From Candidatus Bathyarchaeia archaeon (GTDB lineage: Archaea; Thermoproteota; Bathyarchaeia; 40CM-2-53-6; CALIRQ01): a stretch of 64,000 bases of DNA. Both the position numbers and the translations under genes were made by a program. This document shows, in pieces, positions 8,137 to 17,120 of the stretch. The stretch covers positions 25,679 through 89,678 of the forward strand of contig JAWBRV010000006.1 in the NCBI GenBank assembly GCA_038843675.1, read 5' to 3'. Numbering within the stretch: position 1 is the stretch's first letter; every line of letters starts with the position of its first letter. The notes beneath the pieces were generated by a model. It was not told where the DNA came from and made no database searches. It saw nothing but the letters and a program-made list of their open reading frames with translations.

Positions 8137-9645
8137 TTAGGGGAGTAATTCCGCGGCCACCTTGGGAACGGCGCTTTCGCCCTTCAGCTTAAGGACGATG
8201 GGGTTCACAATGAGGAACGCTAGGAGAGATGCTAGGATGCCGAAGGTCCCATCAACCGCGTAGCCCAAGCCCGGCCCTACTCCAGGCGTGGAGCACCACG
8301 TGAATCCTATCAGCCCGGCCAAGGCCGAAGCCAGAGCGGCTTGTGACGTAGCCTTTTTGTAATAGAGAGCGATCCCCATGGGGACAAGTAGCGCAGACAT
8401 CATCCATCCGGCCACGTAATACATGAGGAGGCTCAGGAGAGGCGGCGGGGAGATGAAGGTCCAAGCCGCGCCTATCAATATGAAGACGAAAACCATTACC
8501 CGGCTGATGAGTAGCGCGTTGTTTACGACCTTTGGATCGTCCTGTTTCGCTCTCCTCAAGATCCTGCGGTATATATCGTTGCCGAGCGCAAGCCCAGCAG
8601 CGTGGACCACGTGATCCACCGTGGACATGATTGCGGCCAATATCGCCACAAGCCCTACGACCACCAAGGCCGGATGCAGAAACCTCACTATAAGCTCGGG
8701 GACGACCATATCGGCTCCGTAGGGCGGTGTGGCCGAAATCCCCATGGCCCTCGCAGCGCCGCCGCACCACCAAAGGATTATTTCGAATGTCTGGCCAGCT
8801 TGAAAGCCTATCAGGAACTTGAGGACCTCGCGCCAGTACTCTTTGCCACCCCTCAGGGCTAGCCATTTGTTGTTATAGAATGGCATGGAGGCATAGAATC
8901 CGAACCAATATGGGAATAGGCAGGCGGCGAATAGGGGAGTCCACCACTTGTAAAATGGTTGCGCCAGCCCTGGATCGATCTTGGCCAAACCAGCGCTCAT
9001 GCCCTCGAACCCGCCCACGGCGCTAAGTACCACGGGCACCAAGGCGATCGATATCAATATCATGAAGGCGGCTTGGAAAACGTCCGTAAGGGCTGCGGCG
9101 AGCATTCCCCCCACCACTACGTAAATCAGGATTACGATGGCTGAAACCAAAACTCCGACTTCGAATGGACCTGCTACAATGTATCGGAAAAGGGTACCAG
9201 AACCTTTAAACTGGGCTATCATCCACCCAACCGTGATGACCATTAATACTATTGAGATTATCAGCCTCAAGATCGTGCCGCATATTCCGCCATATCTAAA
9301 TTCTATATAATCCTGCAGGGTTAGGGCGCCAAGTTTCTCGCCTTGCCACCTCATCCTCCTAGTAAATAATATAATGGCTATCACGGGTCCAATTGTGGTA
9401 GACATTGGCAACCACCAGAAGGACCAGCCGAAGGTATACATAAGGGCCGGGACGCCCATATAGGCGCTGGCGCTACCCCAAGTCGCAAAGCCGCTCAGAC
9501 CCCATGCGAAGCCCGATAGCCACCTTCCCCCCAGCGCGTAGCCTTCCAGAGTCTTTGAATGCTTAGCGGCTCTTTGGCCCAACCATAGGAGTACGCCAAT
9601 GTAAATCGCGAGAAATGCTATGACATATACAGTCAACTCCGCCAT
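8137..9645 (-). CDS. Sodium:solute symporter (SSS/SLC5 family)
   Basis: A 502-residue transporter with about 13 predicted membrane segments. It has the LeuT-fold sodium-site region near STVDHVVHAAG and the SSS motif GNDIYRRI that follows it. ATG 9645 has AGGAGGGCT seven bases upstream. It is immediately preceded by a 29-residue single-span protein and followed by the M19 peptidase gene, so the three probably form one unit for uptake and cleavage of a peptide-like or amide compound. The substrate cannot be read from the sequence. Confidence 0.9.
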   Translation of the reverse strand: MAELTVYVIAFLAIYIGVLLWLGQRAAKHSKTLEGYALGGRWLSGFAWGLSGFATWGSASAYMGVPALMYTFGWSFWWLPMSTTIGPVIAIILFTRRMRWQGEKLGALTLQDYIEFRYGGICGTILRLIISIVLMVITVGWMIAQFKGSGTLFRYIVAGPFEVGVLVSAIVILIYVVVGGMLAAALTDVFQAAFMILISIALVPVVLSAVGGFEGMSAGLAKIDPGLAQPFYKWWTPLFAACLFPYWFGFYASMPFYNNKWLALRGGKEYWREVLKFLIGFQAGQTFEIILWWCGGAARAMGISATPPYGADMVVPELIVRFLHPALVVVGLVAILAAIMSTVDHVVHAAGLALGNDIYRRILRRAKQDDPKVVNNALLISRVMVFVFILIGAAWTFISPPPLLSLLMYYVAGWMMSALLVPMGIALYYKKATSQAALASALAGLIGFTWCSTPGVGPGLGYAVDGTFGILASLLAFLIVNPIVLKLKGESAVPKVAAELLP

Positions 9646-9649
9646 ATGT

Positions 9650-9739
9650 TTAGCCCTCCTTTTTCTTAAGGAGCCATCCATATATGCCTATTAGAATCCA
9701 TGAAAGCACGTAGATCGCAACCCATAGAGATAACATCAT
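9650..9739 (-). CDS. 29-residue single-span partner of the sodium:solute symporter
   Basis: ATG 9739 (a second ATG follows directly) to TAA at 9650. The product MMLSLWVAIYVLSWILI... is one membrane helix ending in LLKKKEG. Its last codons carry the ribosome-binding site of the symporter gene, so the two are translationally linked. GGAG lies upstream. Small partner proteins next to SSS transporters are known (for example YhdT beside PanF), and the second symporter in this window also has one. It is too short to be recognised by similarity; the call rests on position and topology. Confidence 0.6.
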   Translation of the reverse strand: MMLSLWVAIYVLSWILIGIYGWLLKKKEG

Positions 9740-10074
9740 TTGCCAAGGCTCCAATTTCCTTCTCGGATGTTAATTCATTTTATTCTATTAAAGAATTTCG
9801 ATAATTTTCTCCCCTTTTTTTGACAATTTTGTTATTTCCTTTTTTATTTAGCGTGCTCTTAAATACCAGGCTTTATGAGCATCAAGGTACGAAAAAGTAA
9901 GCGCAGGAGGCGGGAAAATATAGCATCTCATGGTTCATCACGAGAAAAAGGGGTTATTAGACTTATTTAGATCAGCTTTAGGGGGTGTCAATTTTGGCTA
10001 TCTCAGAGGCTTTAGACACTTTCGAACAAGCAATTAAAGCGGGTCGCGATCTAATGCACGCATCATATAATCGC

Positions 10075-11460
10075 TCACGAGCCGGTCTTCCTAAGGATCT
10101 CCCTAGCCGCTATTATCCCCGAGGCGGAGGCTTGGACCAAGCCTCTGCTCACACCGGCTCCATCGCCGATGGCATATAGGCCGCTTATCCTCGTCTCGAG
10201 GCCCTTCGTCAGCTCGAGCCTTGAGCTATAGAACTTCACCTCTACGCCGTATAGCAGCGTATGCTTCGAGTAGACCCCGGGGCAGACTTGGTCCATGGCC
10301 TTCAGCATCTCCCTTATGTTCGATAGATGCCTATAGGGCAGGACGAAGCTCAAATCCCCGGGCGTGAAGGACTTCAGGGTCGGGGAAACGGTGTTCCGCT
10401 CTATCCTCTCGGCCGTAGATCGCCGGCCCATATCCAAGTCCCCCAGCCTTTGGACCAGTATGCCGCCCCCCAATAGGTTCGCCATCTTCGCTATGTACTT
10501 CCCATAGGCTATTGGCTCCTTGAAAGGCTCCGTGAACGACGTGCTCACCAAGACGGCGAAGTTCGTATTCCCGGTCTTCCTCTCCGAATAGCTCTGCCCG
10601 TTGACGGTTATGACATCGTCGTACGACTCCGTTATGACCTCCCCGTTCGGGCAAACGCAGAATACCCTGACCTTGTCGTCGAAGGCTTTGGAATAATAGA
10701 TGAGCTTGGGCTCGTATAGGGCATCGGTCAGCTCCTCCATCACCGGGGCGGGTACCTCGACCCTGACGCCTATATCGACCGGGTTGTTCAAGGTCCTCAG
10801 GCCGAGCCTCTGCATAGTGGATTTTAGCCACTCCGCCCCGATGCGGCCCGGGGCCAAGATGACGTTCCTCCCCATGATCCTATCCCCATCGGCCGTCTCG
10901 ATGCCCTCGACCCTCCCGTTCCTTACGAGCACGTCCTTGACCTCCGTATCGACCATTATCTCGGCCCTCTCCTTGAGGTGGTCCCTCATCCTCCTTAGCA
11001 GCTTGGGCGAGTTATCGGTCCCCAGATGGCGGATCTTGCTCGGCAAGAGCTTCAAGCCCGCGAAGGCCGCCCGGCGCTCTATATCCTCTATCTTCTCGGC
11101 ATCTGTGCCGTATAGCTCCTTTGGGGCCCCGAACTCGAGGTATATGGAATCGACGTAATCGATCAGCGCCCTCAGCTCCTCCTCGGAGACGTACTCGCGC
11201 AGCCACCCCCCGATCTCCGTCGAAAGGGTAAGCTTCCCATCGCTGAAGGAGCCGGCCCCTCCCCATCCGGTTAGAAGCGGGCATGGATCGCATCTGAGGC
11301 AACCGGTCCCCCTATCCGATTTGCATCTCCTGACCTCTATATCCGGCCCTTTATCGATCATCAGGACCCTCAGGTCGGATTTGAGGGTCAGTTCATAGGC
11401 TGAGAATATTCCGGCCGGTCCGCATCCGACGATTATCACGTCGTAACCCTTGGAGCCCAA
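10075..11460 (-). CDS. FAD-dependent dehydrogenase, COG2509 type
   Basis: A 461-residue flavoprotein. The N-terminal Rossmann motif is VGCGPAGIFSAY, with a second FAD contact near YAIGDGAGVSRG at the C-terminus. A Cys-rich stretch RCKSDRGTGCLRCDPC at about 45-60 is typical of the COG2509 group and may bind metal or act in redox. The physiological substrate of this group is not settled. TTG 11460 has a G-rich site upstream. It begins 15 bases after the MFS gene on the same strand, so the two are likely cotranscribed. Confidence 0.85.
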   Translation of the reverse strand: MGSKGYDVIIVGCGPAGIFSAYELTLKSDLRVLMIDKGPDIEVRRCKSDRGTGCLRCDPCPLLTGWGGAGSFSDGKLTLSTEIGGWLREYVSEEELRALIDYVDSIYLEFGAPKELYGTDAEKIEDIERRAAFAGLKLLPSKIRHLGTDNSPKLLRRMRDHLKERAEIMVDTEVKDVLVRNGRVEGIETADGDRIMGRNVILAPGRIGAEWLKSTMQRLGLRTLNNPVDIGVRVEVPAPVMEELTDALYEPKLIYYSKAFDDKVRVFCVCPNGEVITESYDDVITVNGQSYSERKTGNTNFAVLVSTSFTEPFKEPIAYGKYIAKMANLLGGGILVQRLGDLDMGRRSTAERIERNTVSPTLKSFTPGDLSFVLPYRHLSNIREMLKAMDQVCPGVYSKHTLLYGVEVKFYSSRLELTKGLETRISGLYAIGDGAGVSRGLVQASASGIIAAREILRKTGS

Positions 11461-11474
11461 GTTCCCCCCAGCCC

Positions 11475-12662
11475 CTAGGAGCCGGATGCGTCCTTTTTAT
11501 GGTTTCGCAGGCCCGGGGCCCATTGAAGGATCCCGGTAAAGACTAGGGAGGCCGCCATCGGGATCGCCGATGCCATGATCGCGGCCGGTATCCCCCATAG
11601 GGTCGCTATGCCCGAAGCGAATAGGGGCCCCATTATCGCCCCCAAGTTCCAAGAGAGCAGGTAGAAGGAATTGGCCCTCACGAGCGATTCCGGGCCGATC
11701 TCATCGGCTATGATCATCGCCCCGGTCGGGTATATGATCCCGTGGGGTATGCCCATCAGGACGAAGGCCATGGCGAAGGCTTGGGAGGATTCGGAGCTCG
11801 ACATGATTGACGAAAGCGCGATGGCTCCGGCCGCGGATAAGGCCAGCGCCATCCTCTTCCCGATCGAGCGGACGAGCCTCCCGATGAAGAATCTGCCCAA
11901 GGCCGTCATGGAGAAATACCCGAAGAATAGGAGGGCCACTCGATCGCTCGAGAAGGATAGGCCCTCCCTGGCGTATATGGTGGCGTAGGCCAAGAATACG
12001 GAATATATGATTGCGAAGGCCCAATAGATGCTTATGGCTGATAGGAAGGCCCTATTCCCGAATATGCCGCCAAGCGAGGCCCTCCTCCCCCTCCTCGGGG
12101 CCACCCTCATATCCGGGCCCCTTATTGAGAGCCATACCAATGCGATCGCCGCCGCGGGGAAGAGGGCCGCTAGGAAGAACGTATTCCTCAAACCCAACAA
12201 TGCTATGGCCAAGCTCCCCATGGCCGGGCCGGCCATCATCCCCAAGGCCAAAGAGGATGTATATGCGACTATCGAGGCATCCCTTTCGCTGGGGGAGCTC
12301 GATGTCATCGAGCATAGGGTCAGGGCCGTGGTGCTGTAAAGGGCGAGGGCGAACCCCTCGAGGGCCCTCGAGGCCATCAGAATGAGGGGATTCTTGGCCA
12401 GCCCATAGGATATGGGGGCCATCGATATCAGGAATAGGCTGATGATCAATGAAGGTCTTGGATCCCTCCATCTGGCGACCATCCCGATTAGGAAGTTGGA
12501 TGCGGCGGAGGTCGCGTAGAAGGCCGATATTATCAAGGCCACGTCTGATATGGAGGCTCCCAGCTGCCCCTTGGCGTATATGGCCAAGATCGATGATGTC
12601 ATCTGGAAATACGCCGATATCAATAGGCCCAAGATGCGGATCGATGCCATTAGGCCCGGCAT
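11475..12662 (-). CDS. MFS transporter, 12 transmembrane segments
   Basis: A 395-residue major facilitator protein with about 12 hydrophobic helices. The loop between helices 2 and 3 is VARWRDPRPS, close to the family GxxxDRxxR signature. Small residues dominate the helices. It lies between a metallophosphoesterase gene (64 bases upstream) and the FAD dehydrogenase on the same strand. The substrate is unknown. Efflux of small organic molecules is common in this subgroup but is only a guess here. Confidence 0.88.
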   Translation of the reverse strand: MPGLMASIRILGLLISAYFQMTSSILAIYAKGQLGASISDVALIISAFYATSAASNFLIGMVARWRDPRPSLIISLFLISMAPISYGLAKNPLILMASRALEGFALALYSTTALTLCSMTSSSPSERDASIVAYTSSLALGMMAGPAMGSLAIALLGLRNTFFLAALFPAAAIALVWLSIRGPDMRVAPRRGRRASLGGIFGNRAFLSAISIYWAFAIIYSVFLAYATIYAREGLSFSSDRVALLFFGYFSMTALGRFFIGRLVRSIGKRMALALSAAGAIALSSIMSSSESSQAFAMAFVLMGIPHGIIYPTGAMIIADEIGPESLVRANSFYLLSWNLGAIMGPLFASGIATLWGIPAAIMASAIPMAASLVFTGILQWAPGLRNHKKDASGS

Positions 12663-12725
12663 ATCCCCAATCGCCCCTAGCGCTATTTTCTCGACCTCCG
12701 CCCCAGCGATGGATTGCGGATGGGG

Positions 12726-13532
12726 CTAATCGCCCCGAATTAAAGCCTTCGCCTTCCCGAGATATGTCCCATCGAGCATGTATACGTCCGATTCTCCCAG
12801 CTCCATGGAGCGGGATCTGAGGATCGGGCCTATGTACTCCCTCTCCTCAAAATCCTCCCTGTTTATCGATTGCCCGCCCAAGAAGTCGTTGAAGGAGGGC
12901 ATTATCAGGCAATCCAAATCCCCCCTCTTCCCCTCGCCCCCTCCGAGCCCCTCGACCTCCTCCCTGAGCCTTTTGCGATCGCACTTCCCCCTAACCCACA
13001 CCTGTTGAACTATCCTAAACCCTAGTGGATCCGAGAGGGAAACCGTGGGATGCATATGGGCCATGATTAAGAGGTCGCATTCCAGCAAATCCGGGCTAGG
13101 CCAAGCGTGGCCATGGAGGAGCCCATACCTATCCCAGAGCCTCATGCCCGATGCTCCCATCACCCTTATCCCCGAGGGCAGGAGGGGATCGATCCCCCCA
13201 TCGTGGTTCCCCAAGACGAGTATGACCTCCCGAACCGAGTGCTTCAAGGCCTCGAAAAATTCCGGGACATCCCTCCATTCCGCCATCTCGGCCCTCGCGA
13301 TCGTATGTTTTACATCCCCGAGCAGTATTAGGGTCGAGGGCGAATGGGCCCTTATGAGGCCCAAAATCCTCTCGAGGAACCTCCCTGTTTGGGAGGGTAT
13401 ATGGATCCCCTGCTCCGATAGCGCCATCTCCCAGCCTATGTGGAGGTCCGCGATCACGAGGGCCTTCTCCCTTCCCCTCGTCAGCAACAAAGCCGGATGC
13501 GGGAAAAGGGGCATAGCCTTCGTTCGGCCCAT
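12726..13532 (-). CDS. Calcineurin-like metallophosphoesterase, COG1407 type
   Basis: A 268-residue two-metal phosphoesterase. Motifs in order: ADLHIG, LLGDVKH, VLGNHDGG, a histidine in IMAHMHP, and LLHGHAW. A polar insert follows. This is the family whose bacterial members are encoded with Lhr-type helicases and act as manganese-dependent DNA nucleases. Here the Lhr-like gene starts 730 bases away on the other strand with two small genes between. ATG 13532 is chosen from family length; the frame is open to 13616. A role in DNA repair is inferred from family and context. Confidence 0.85.
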   Translation of the reverse strand: MGRTKAMPLFPHPALLLTRGREKALVIADLHIGWEMALSEQGIHIPSQTGRFLERILGLIRAHSPSTLILLGDVKHTIARAEMAEWRDVPEFFEALKHSVREVILVLGNHDGGIDPLLPSGIRVMGASGMRLWDRYGLLHGHAWPSPDLLECDLLIMAHMHPTVSLSDPLGFRIVQQVWVRGKCDRKRLREEVEGLGGGEGKRGDLDCLIMPSFNDFLGGQSINREDFEEREYIGPILRSRSMELGESDVYMLDGTYLGKAKALIRGD

Positions 13533-13615
13533 TCGATTCCCTTTTTCGCCCGCTTTAGGATCAGCGGCCCTCCGATTTAAACCCAGATTTAAATCCCGGG
13601 ATCTCAAAAGCCCCA

Positions 13616-14047
13616 TTGGCGAGGATGGGAGCGGCGGATTGGGGGCCCCCGGAGATCCGGGATATTGTTAAGAAAGCGGGCGGATTGACCGAGGAGGTCA
13701 AGGAGGTCCTGAGAAACGCGTTCCCGAAGGGCTTCGATCGGGCGATGGAGGTGGTCTCCAAGGGAGGCGTGAGGAGGATCCTATTCAAGCCGAGCCGTAG
13801 GATCGTTTGGATCGTAAAGGGGAGGAGTGGGGAATATCAGGTCATCCCGGAGGCGCCCTTTTGCGATTGCAATGATTTCTATTTCAGGGTGATCGGCGGG
13901 GAGAAGTCCATATGCTATCACATATTGGCTCAATCCATATCTGAGGCGCTGGGGCTCTTCGAGGAGGTCGAATTAGGGGATGGGGAGTACGAGGGGATCG
14001 TCAATAGGCATTTGCCAAGGCCCAGCCCTCGGGAGGAAGGTTTTTAA
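13616..14047 (+). CDS. SWIM zinc-finger protein
   Basis: A 143-residue protein. Residues about 83-103 form a SWIM-type zinc site: CDC, ten or more residues, then CYH (PFCDCNDFYF ... SICYHILAQ). The N-terminal half is basic and helical, and RRILFKPSRRIVWIV forms a beta pair before the finger, as in other archaeal SWIM proteins. SWIM domains bind DNA or protein partners and occur in recombination accessory factors. TTG 13616 or ATG 13625 can start it. It is divergent from the metallophosphoesterase and lies in the Lhr cluster, suggesting a nucleic-acid role. Confidence 0.75.
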   Translation: MARMGAADWGPPEIRDIVKKAGGLTEEVKEVLRNAFPKGFDRAMEVVSKGGVRRILFKPSRRIVWIVKGRSGEYQVIPEAPFCDCNDFYFRVIGGEKSICYHILAQSISEALGLFEEVELGDGEYEGIVNRHLPRPSPREEGF

Positions 14048-14050
14048 AAG
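14041..14050 (+). promoter_or_regulatory. TATA box for the small membrane protein gene
   Basis: TTTTTAAAAG overlaps the end of the SWIM gene and lies 41 bases before the TTG start at 14091. It predicts transcription from about 14072 and a short leader holding a GAGGG ribosome site. Confidence 0.45.
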
Positions 14051-14090
14051 GTATTGGGCTGCCACTAGGCAAAAAAGAGGGCGCGGTCGA

Positions 14091-14198
14091 TTGTCGGCCG
14101 ATGAGCTATATAGCTTGGTCCAGATATTATTGGTTCTGACGGCCTTCATCGCCATGATCCTCTCATTCATTGAGCTTAGCTATGAGGGAGGGGGCTAG
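14091..14198 (+). CDS. 35-residue single-span membrane protein
   Basis: TTG 14091 to TAG 14198. The product begins MSADELYSLVQ, has one strong hydrophobic helix (ILLVLTAFIAMILSF) and ends in a short acidic tail with three glycines. GAGGG lies nine bases upstream and a TATA-like box lies 41 bases upstream. It sits between the SWIM and Lhr genes. I recognise no family. Good initiation signals and a clean membrane helix support expression. Confidence 0.5.
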   Translation: MSADELYSLVQILLVLTAFIAMILSFIELSYEGGG

Positions 14199-14260
14199 CC
14201 GGCCTCGGGAATCCGCGAGGCCCTAGGCCGCCGGAATTCGGCCAAGGGGGTGGCCCAGCC

Positions 14261-17065
14261 TTGGCGTTCGGGCGAGTTTTGGAACTCTTGAGGGATAAGG
14301 GAGTAAGGGAGCTGAGCGGGATCCAATCGCTCTCCTTCCCTGAGATCCTCAGCGGTAGCAACGTCCTCCTAATATCACCCACGGGATCGGGCAAGACCTA
14401 CGCGGCCCTCATCCCGGTGCTGGAGCTATTCTTGAGGGCCAGATCCGAGGGGCGGACCGAGGGCATCTCCATTCTCTACATAACCCCTCTGAGGGCCCTC
14501 AACAGGGATTTGTTGAGGAGGGTTGGGGAGCTGGCGGAGGCCTTGGAGATGGGGGTCAGCGTGAGGCACGGGGATACCTCCAAATGGGTTAGGCGGAGCC
14601 AAGCGCGCAGCCCGCCAGATATGCTCATAACAACGCCGGAGACCCTTCAGGCCATCCTGCCCGGCAAGGTCATGCGGAGGCATTTGAGGGGCGTCAAATG
14701 GGTCATAATCGATGAGGCTCATGAATTGGCCGGCGATGAGAGAGGCGTCCAGCTCTCCGTGGCCTTGGAGAGATTGGCGAGGCTGGCCGGAGAGTTCCAA
14801 AGGATCGGGCTATCGGCGACCGTTGGGGATGCGGAAAAGATAGCGAAATTCTTCATCGGCCCCTCCCGGCCCTTCAAGATAATCAGATCATCGGATCTGA
14901 GGGGACTTGAGATCGCCATAAAGTACCTCTCGCCGAGCCGGGATGATGAGGAGCTCGCCGAGAGGCTCGGGATCTCGCCCGGCGCCGTGGCTAGGGCTAG
15001 GGAGATAATAGAGCTCATCAAAGCGCATAGATCCACGATAGTGTTCACGAATACGAGGGAGCACGCGGAAGCGCTGGGGGCCCAGATAAAGATCCTAGAG
15101 CCGAACCTCCCGGTTGCGGTTCATCATGGATCGTTATCAAGAGAGCTGAGGGAAGAGGTGGAGGGAGCGTTCCTCAGGGGGGAGTTGAAGGCCATAATAT
15201 GCACCTCATCGATGGAACTCGGCATAGATGTGGGGAGCGTCGATTTCGTGGTCCAATACCTCTCGCCGAGGCAAGCCTCGAAGCTGGCCCAGAGGGTAGG
15301 GAGGAGCGAGCATAGGATCGGGGGCGTCGCGAGGGGATGCATAGTATCGAATTGGGTGGACGATCTATTAGAATCGATCGTCCTGAAGAGGAGGGCCATG
15401 AATGGGGAGTTCGAAAGGACGAGGATGCATGAAGGGGCCTTGGATGTCCTCGCCCATCAGATCGTCGGGATCGCGCTGGATTCGGGCGCCATTGGTTTGG
15501 AGGAATGCCTCGAGGTCCTCAGGAGGTCTTATCCGTTCAGGGATCTGAGCCGTGAGGATTTAGCCTCCGTTATCGATGTCCTAGTGAAGGAGGGGATCCT
15601 GCGGGCATCCGATTCTTTGATCCGGGCGAGATATCCGAGGGCCTTCAGATATTATTACGAGAACCTCTCCATGATACCGGACGCCAAGCGATACGTCGTT
15701 TACGATTTCTTCAGGAGGAAGAGGATAGGGACTCTGGACCAGGAGTTCGTGGCGCGCAGGTGCGAGCCCGGATCGGAGTTCATAATGCATGGATCCACTT
15801 GGAGGGTGCTCCGGGTGGACGATGAGGAGGGAATTATCGAGGTGGAGGGGGTCCCACCGAGCTTGAGTGCGATCCCGAGTTGGGAGGGAGAGATGATCCC
15901 AGTTGAGCATGAGGTGGCCGAGGAAGTGGGGAGGCTTAGGGAGAAACTGCTCCAAGGGGATTGTGTCCATTTGGCGGGGATCGATGGGGCTGCAAGGGAG
16001 GAGGTCATGGGATTCCTCAAGGGGCATGCCGCCAAGTTCCCCCTCCCAACCGATCGGAGGGTCTTCATAGAGCAATATGAAAATTGCATAATATTGCATG
16101 CATGTCTTGGGACCTTAGCCAATGAGGCCCTCGGGATGGGGCTGGCGGCCCTCCTGAGCTCAAAGTATGGCTTCAAGATCCTCCATCAATCGGATCCGTA
16201 TAGGGTGGTCCTGATCGGGCCGGCCAAGATGAGTCCAGAAGAGGTCCATAAAGAGCTCATGGGATTGAGCCCGGATTCCTTCCCCGAGATCGTGGATAGA
16301 TGCTTGGATGAAACGGACCTCTTGGCTTGGACGCTTTGGCATGTGGCCAAGCGCTTCGGGGCCGTGGGTAGGGATGCCGAATATAGCGCCAGCAGGGCCA
16401 AGCTCATCGCCAAGGCCCTCAAGGGAACCGCAATAGAGAGGGAGGCGAAGCGAGAGATATACACAGAGAGGGTCGACTTAGAAAGGGCGGAGGAGTTCTT
16501 GGAAATGTTGAGGAGGGGGGAGATCGTCTTGGATTTCATGCGCCAGATTGGCCCAGCCCCCTCCCCCCTTGCCGCGCCGCTCTTGGATAAGATATTCCCT
16601 AGGGATTTCCTCATGCCTCAAGTCCCAGCCGACTCCCTCTTGGAGATAGTCAAGGATAGGATCCTTTCCACCAAGGTCAAGCTCGTTTGCATGTTCAAGG
16701 GCGATTGGGAGGGGATCAGGGTGGTCGGGGATTTGCCCGAGAAAATAAAATGCCCCTCATGCGGCTCAACGCTGATAGCGCTGACGAGTCCAAGGGATGA
16801 TGTACTCGCGAAGGCCGTGAGGAAGAGAATCAAGGGATCCAAGCTATCCCCGGAGGAGGAGGCGGCCCTCAAGAGCGCTTGGCTCAGCGCGAGCTTGATA
16901 CAGGCTTCGGGGAAGAAGGCCGCGATCATACTCAGCGGCCACGGCATAGGCCCGGCGACGGCTTCGAGGATCATTAGGAAGCTCTTCAGGAGCGAGGCTG
17001 AGATGTACGCGGAGATAATAAAGGCGGAGAGGCTTTATGCTAGGACGAGGGCCTTTTGGGGATAA
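14261..17065 (+). CDS. lhr: Lhr-type superfamily 2 helicase (Lhr-Core)
   Basis: A 934-residue DNA/RNA helicase of usual Lhr-Core length. It has Walker A SPTGSGKT (about 39-46), Walker B IIDEAHEL (149-156), motif III LSAT (184-187) and motif VI QRVGRSEHR near 345. The winged-helix and beta-barrel Lhr domains follow, and a C-terminal region with CPSCG at about 830 may bind zinc. Lhr proteins unwind 3'-tailed duplexes and RNA:DNA hybrids and are linked to repair and recombination. TTG 14261 with GGGGGTGG just upstream is the likely start. The nearby COG1407 phosphoesterase fits a repair module known in bacteria. Confidence 0.92.
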   Translation: MAFGRVLELLRDKGVRELSGIQSLSFPEILSGSNVLLISPTGSGKTYAALIPVLELFLRARSEGRTEGISILYITPLRALNRDLLRRVGELAEALEMGVSVRHGDTSKWVRRSQARSPPDMLITTPETLQAILPGKVMRRHLRGVKWVIIDEAHELAGDERGVQLSVALERLARLAGEFQRIGLSATVGDAEKIAKFFIGPSRPFKIIRSSDLRGLEIAIKYLSPSRDDEELAERLGISPGAVARAREIIELIKAHRSTIVFTNTREHAEALGAQIKILEPNLPVAVHHGSLSRELREEVEGAFLRGELKAIICTSSMELGIDVGSVDFVVQYLSPRQASKLAQRVGRSEHRIGGVARGCIVSNWVDDLLESIVLKRRAMNGEFERTRMHEGALDVLAHQIVGIALDSGAIGLEECLEVLRRSYPFRDLSREDLASVIDVLVKEGILRASDSLIRARYPRAFRYYYENLSMIPDAKRYVVYDFFRRKRIGTLDQEFVARRCEPGSEFIMHGSTWRVLRVDDEEGIIEVEGVPPSLSAIPSWEGEMIPVEHEVAEEVGRLREKLLQGDCVHLAGIDGAAREEVMGFLKGHAAKFPLPTDRRVFIEQYENCIILHACLGTLANEALGMGLAALLSSKYGFKILHQSDPYRVVLIGPAKMSPEEVHKELMGLSPDSFPEIVDRCLDETDLLAWTLWHVAKRFGAVGRDAEYSASRAKLIAKALKGTAIEREAKREIYTERVDLERAEEFLEMLRRGEIVLDFMRQIGPAPSPLAAPLLDKIFPRDFLMPQVPADSLLEIVKDRILSTKVKLVCMFKGDWEGIRVVGDLPEKIKCPSCGSTLIALTSPRDDVLAKAVRKRIKGSKLSPEEEAALKSAWLSASLIQASGKKAAIILSGHGIGPATASRIIRKLFRSEAEMYAEIIKAERLYARTRAFWG

Positions 17066-17120
17066 AAGTCCCTTTAGGCTTTAATAGGATCGGGGCATCG
17101 ATCGGATTGGGATTCGGATC

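Noticed and set aside
8252..8866. 204-residue minus-strand frame within the symporter gene
   Set aside because: Alternate-frame shadow, Arg/Gly-rich; the symporter frame is clearly the coding one.
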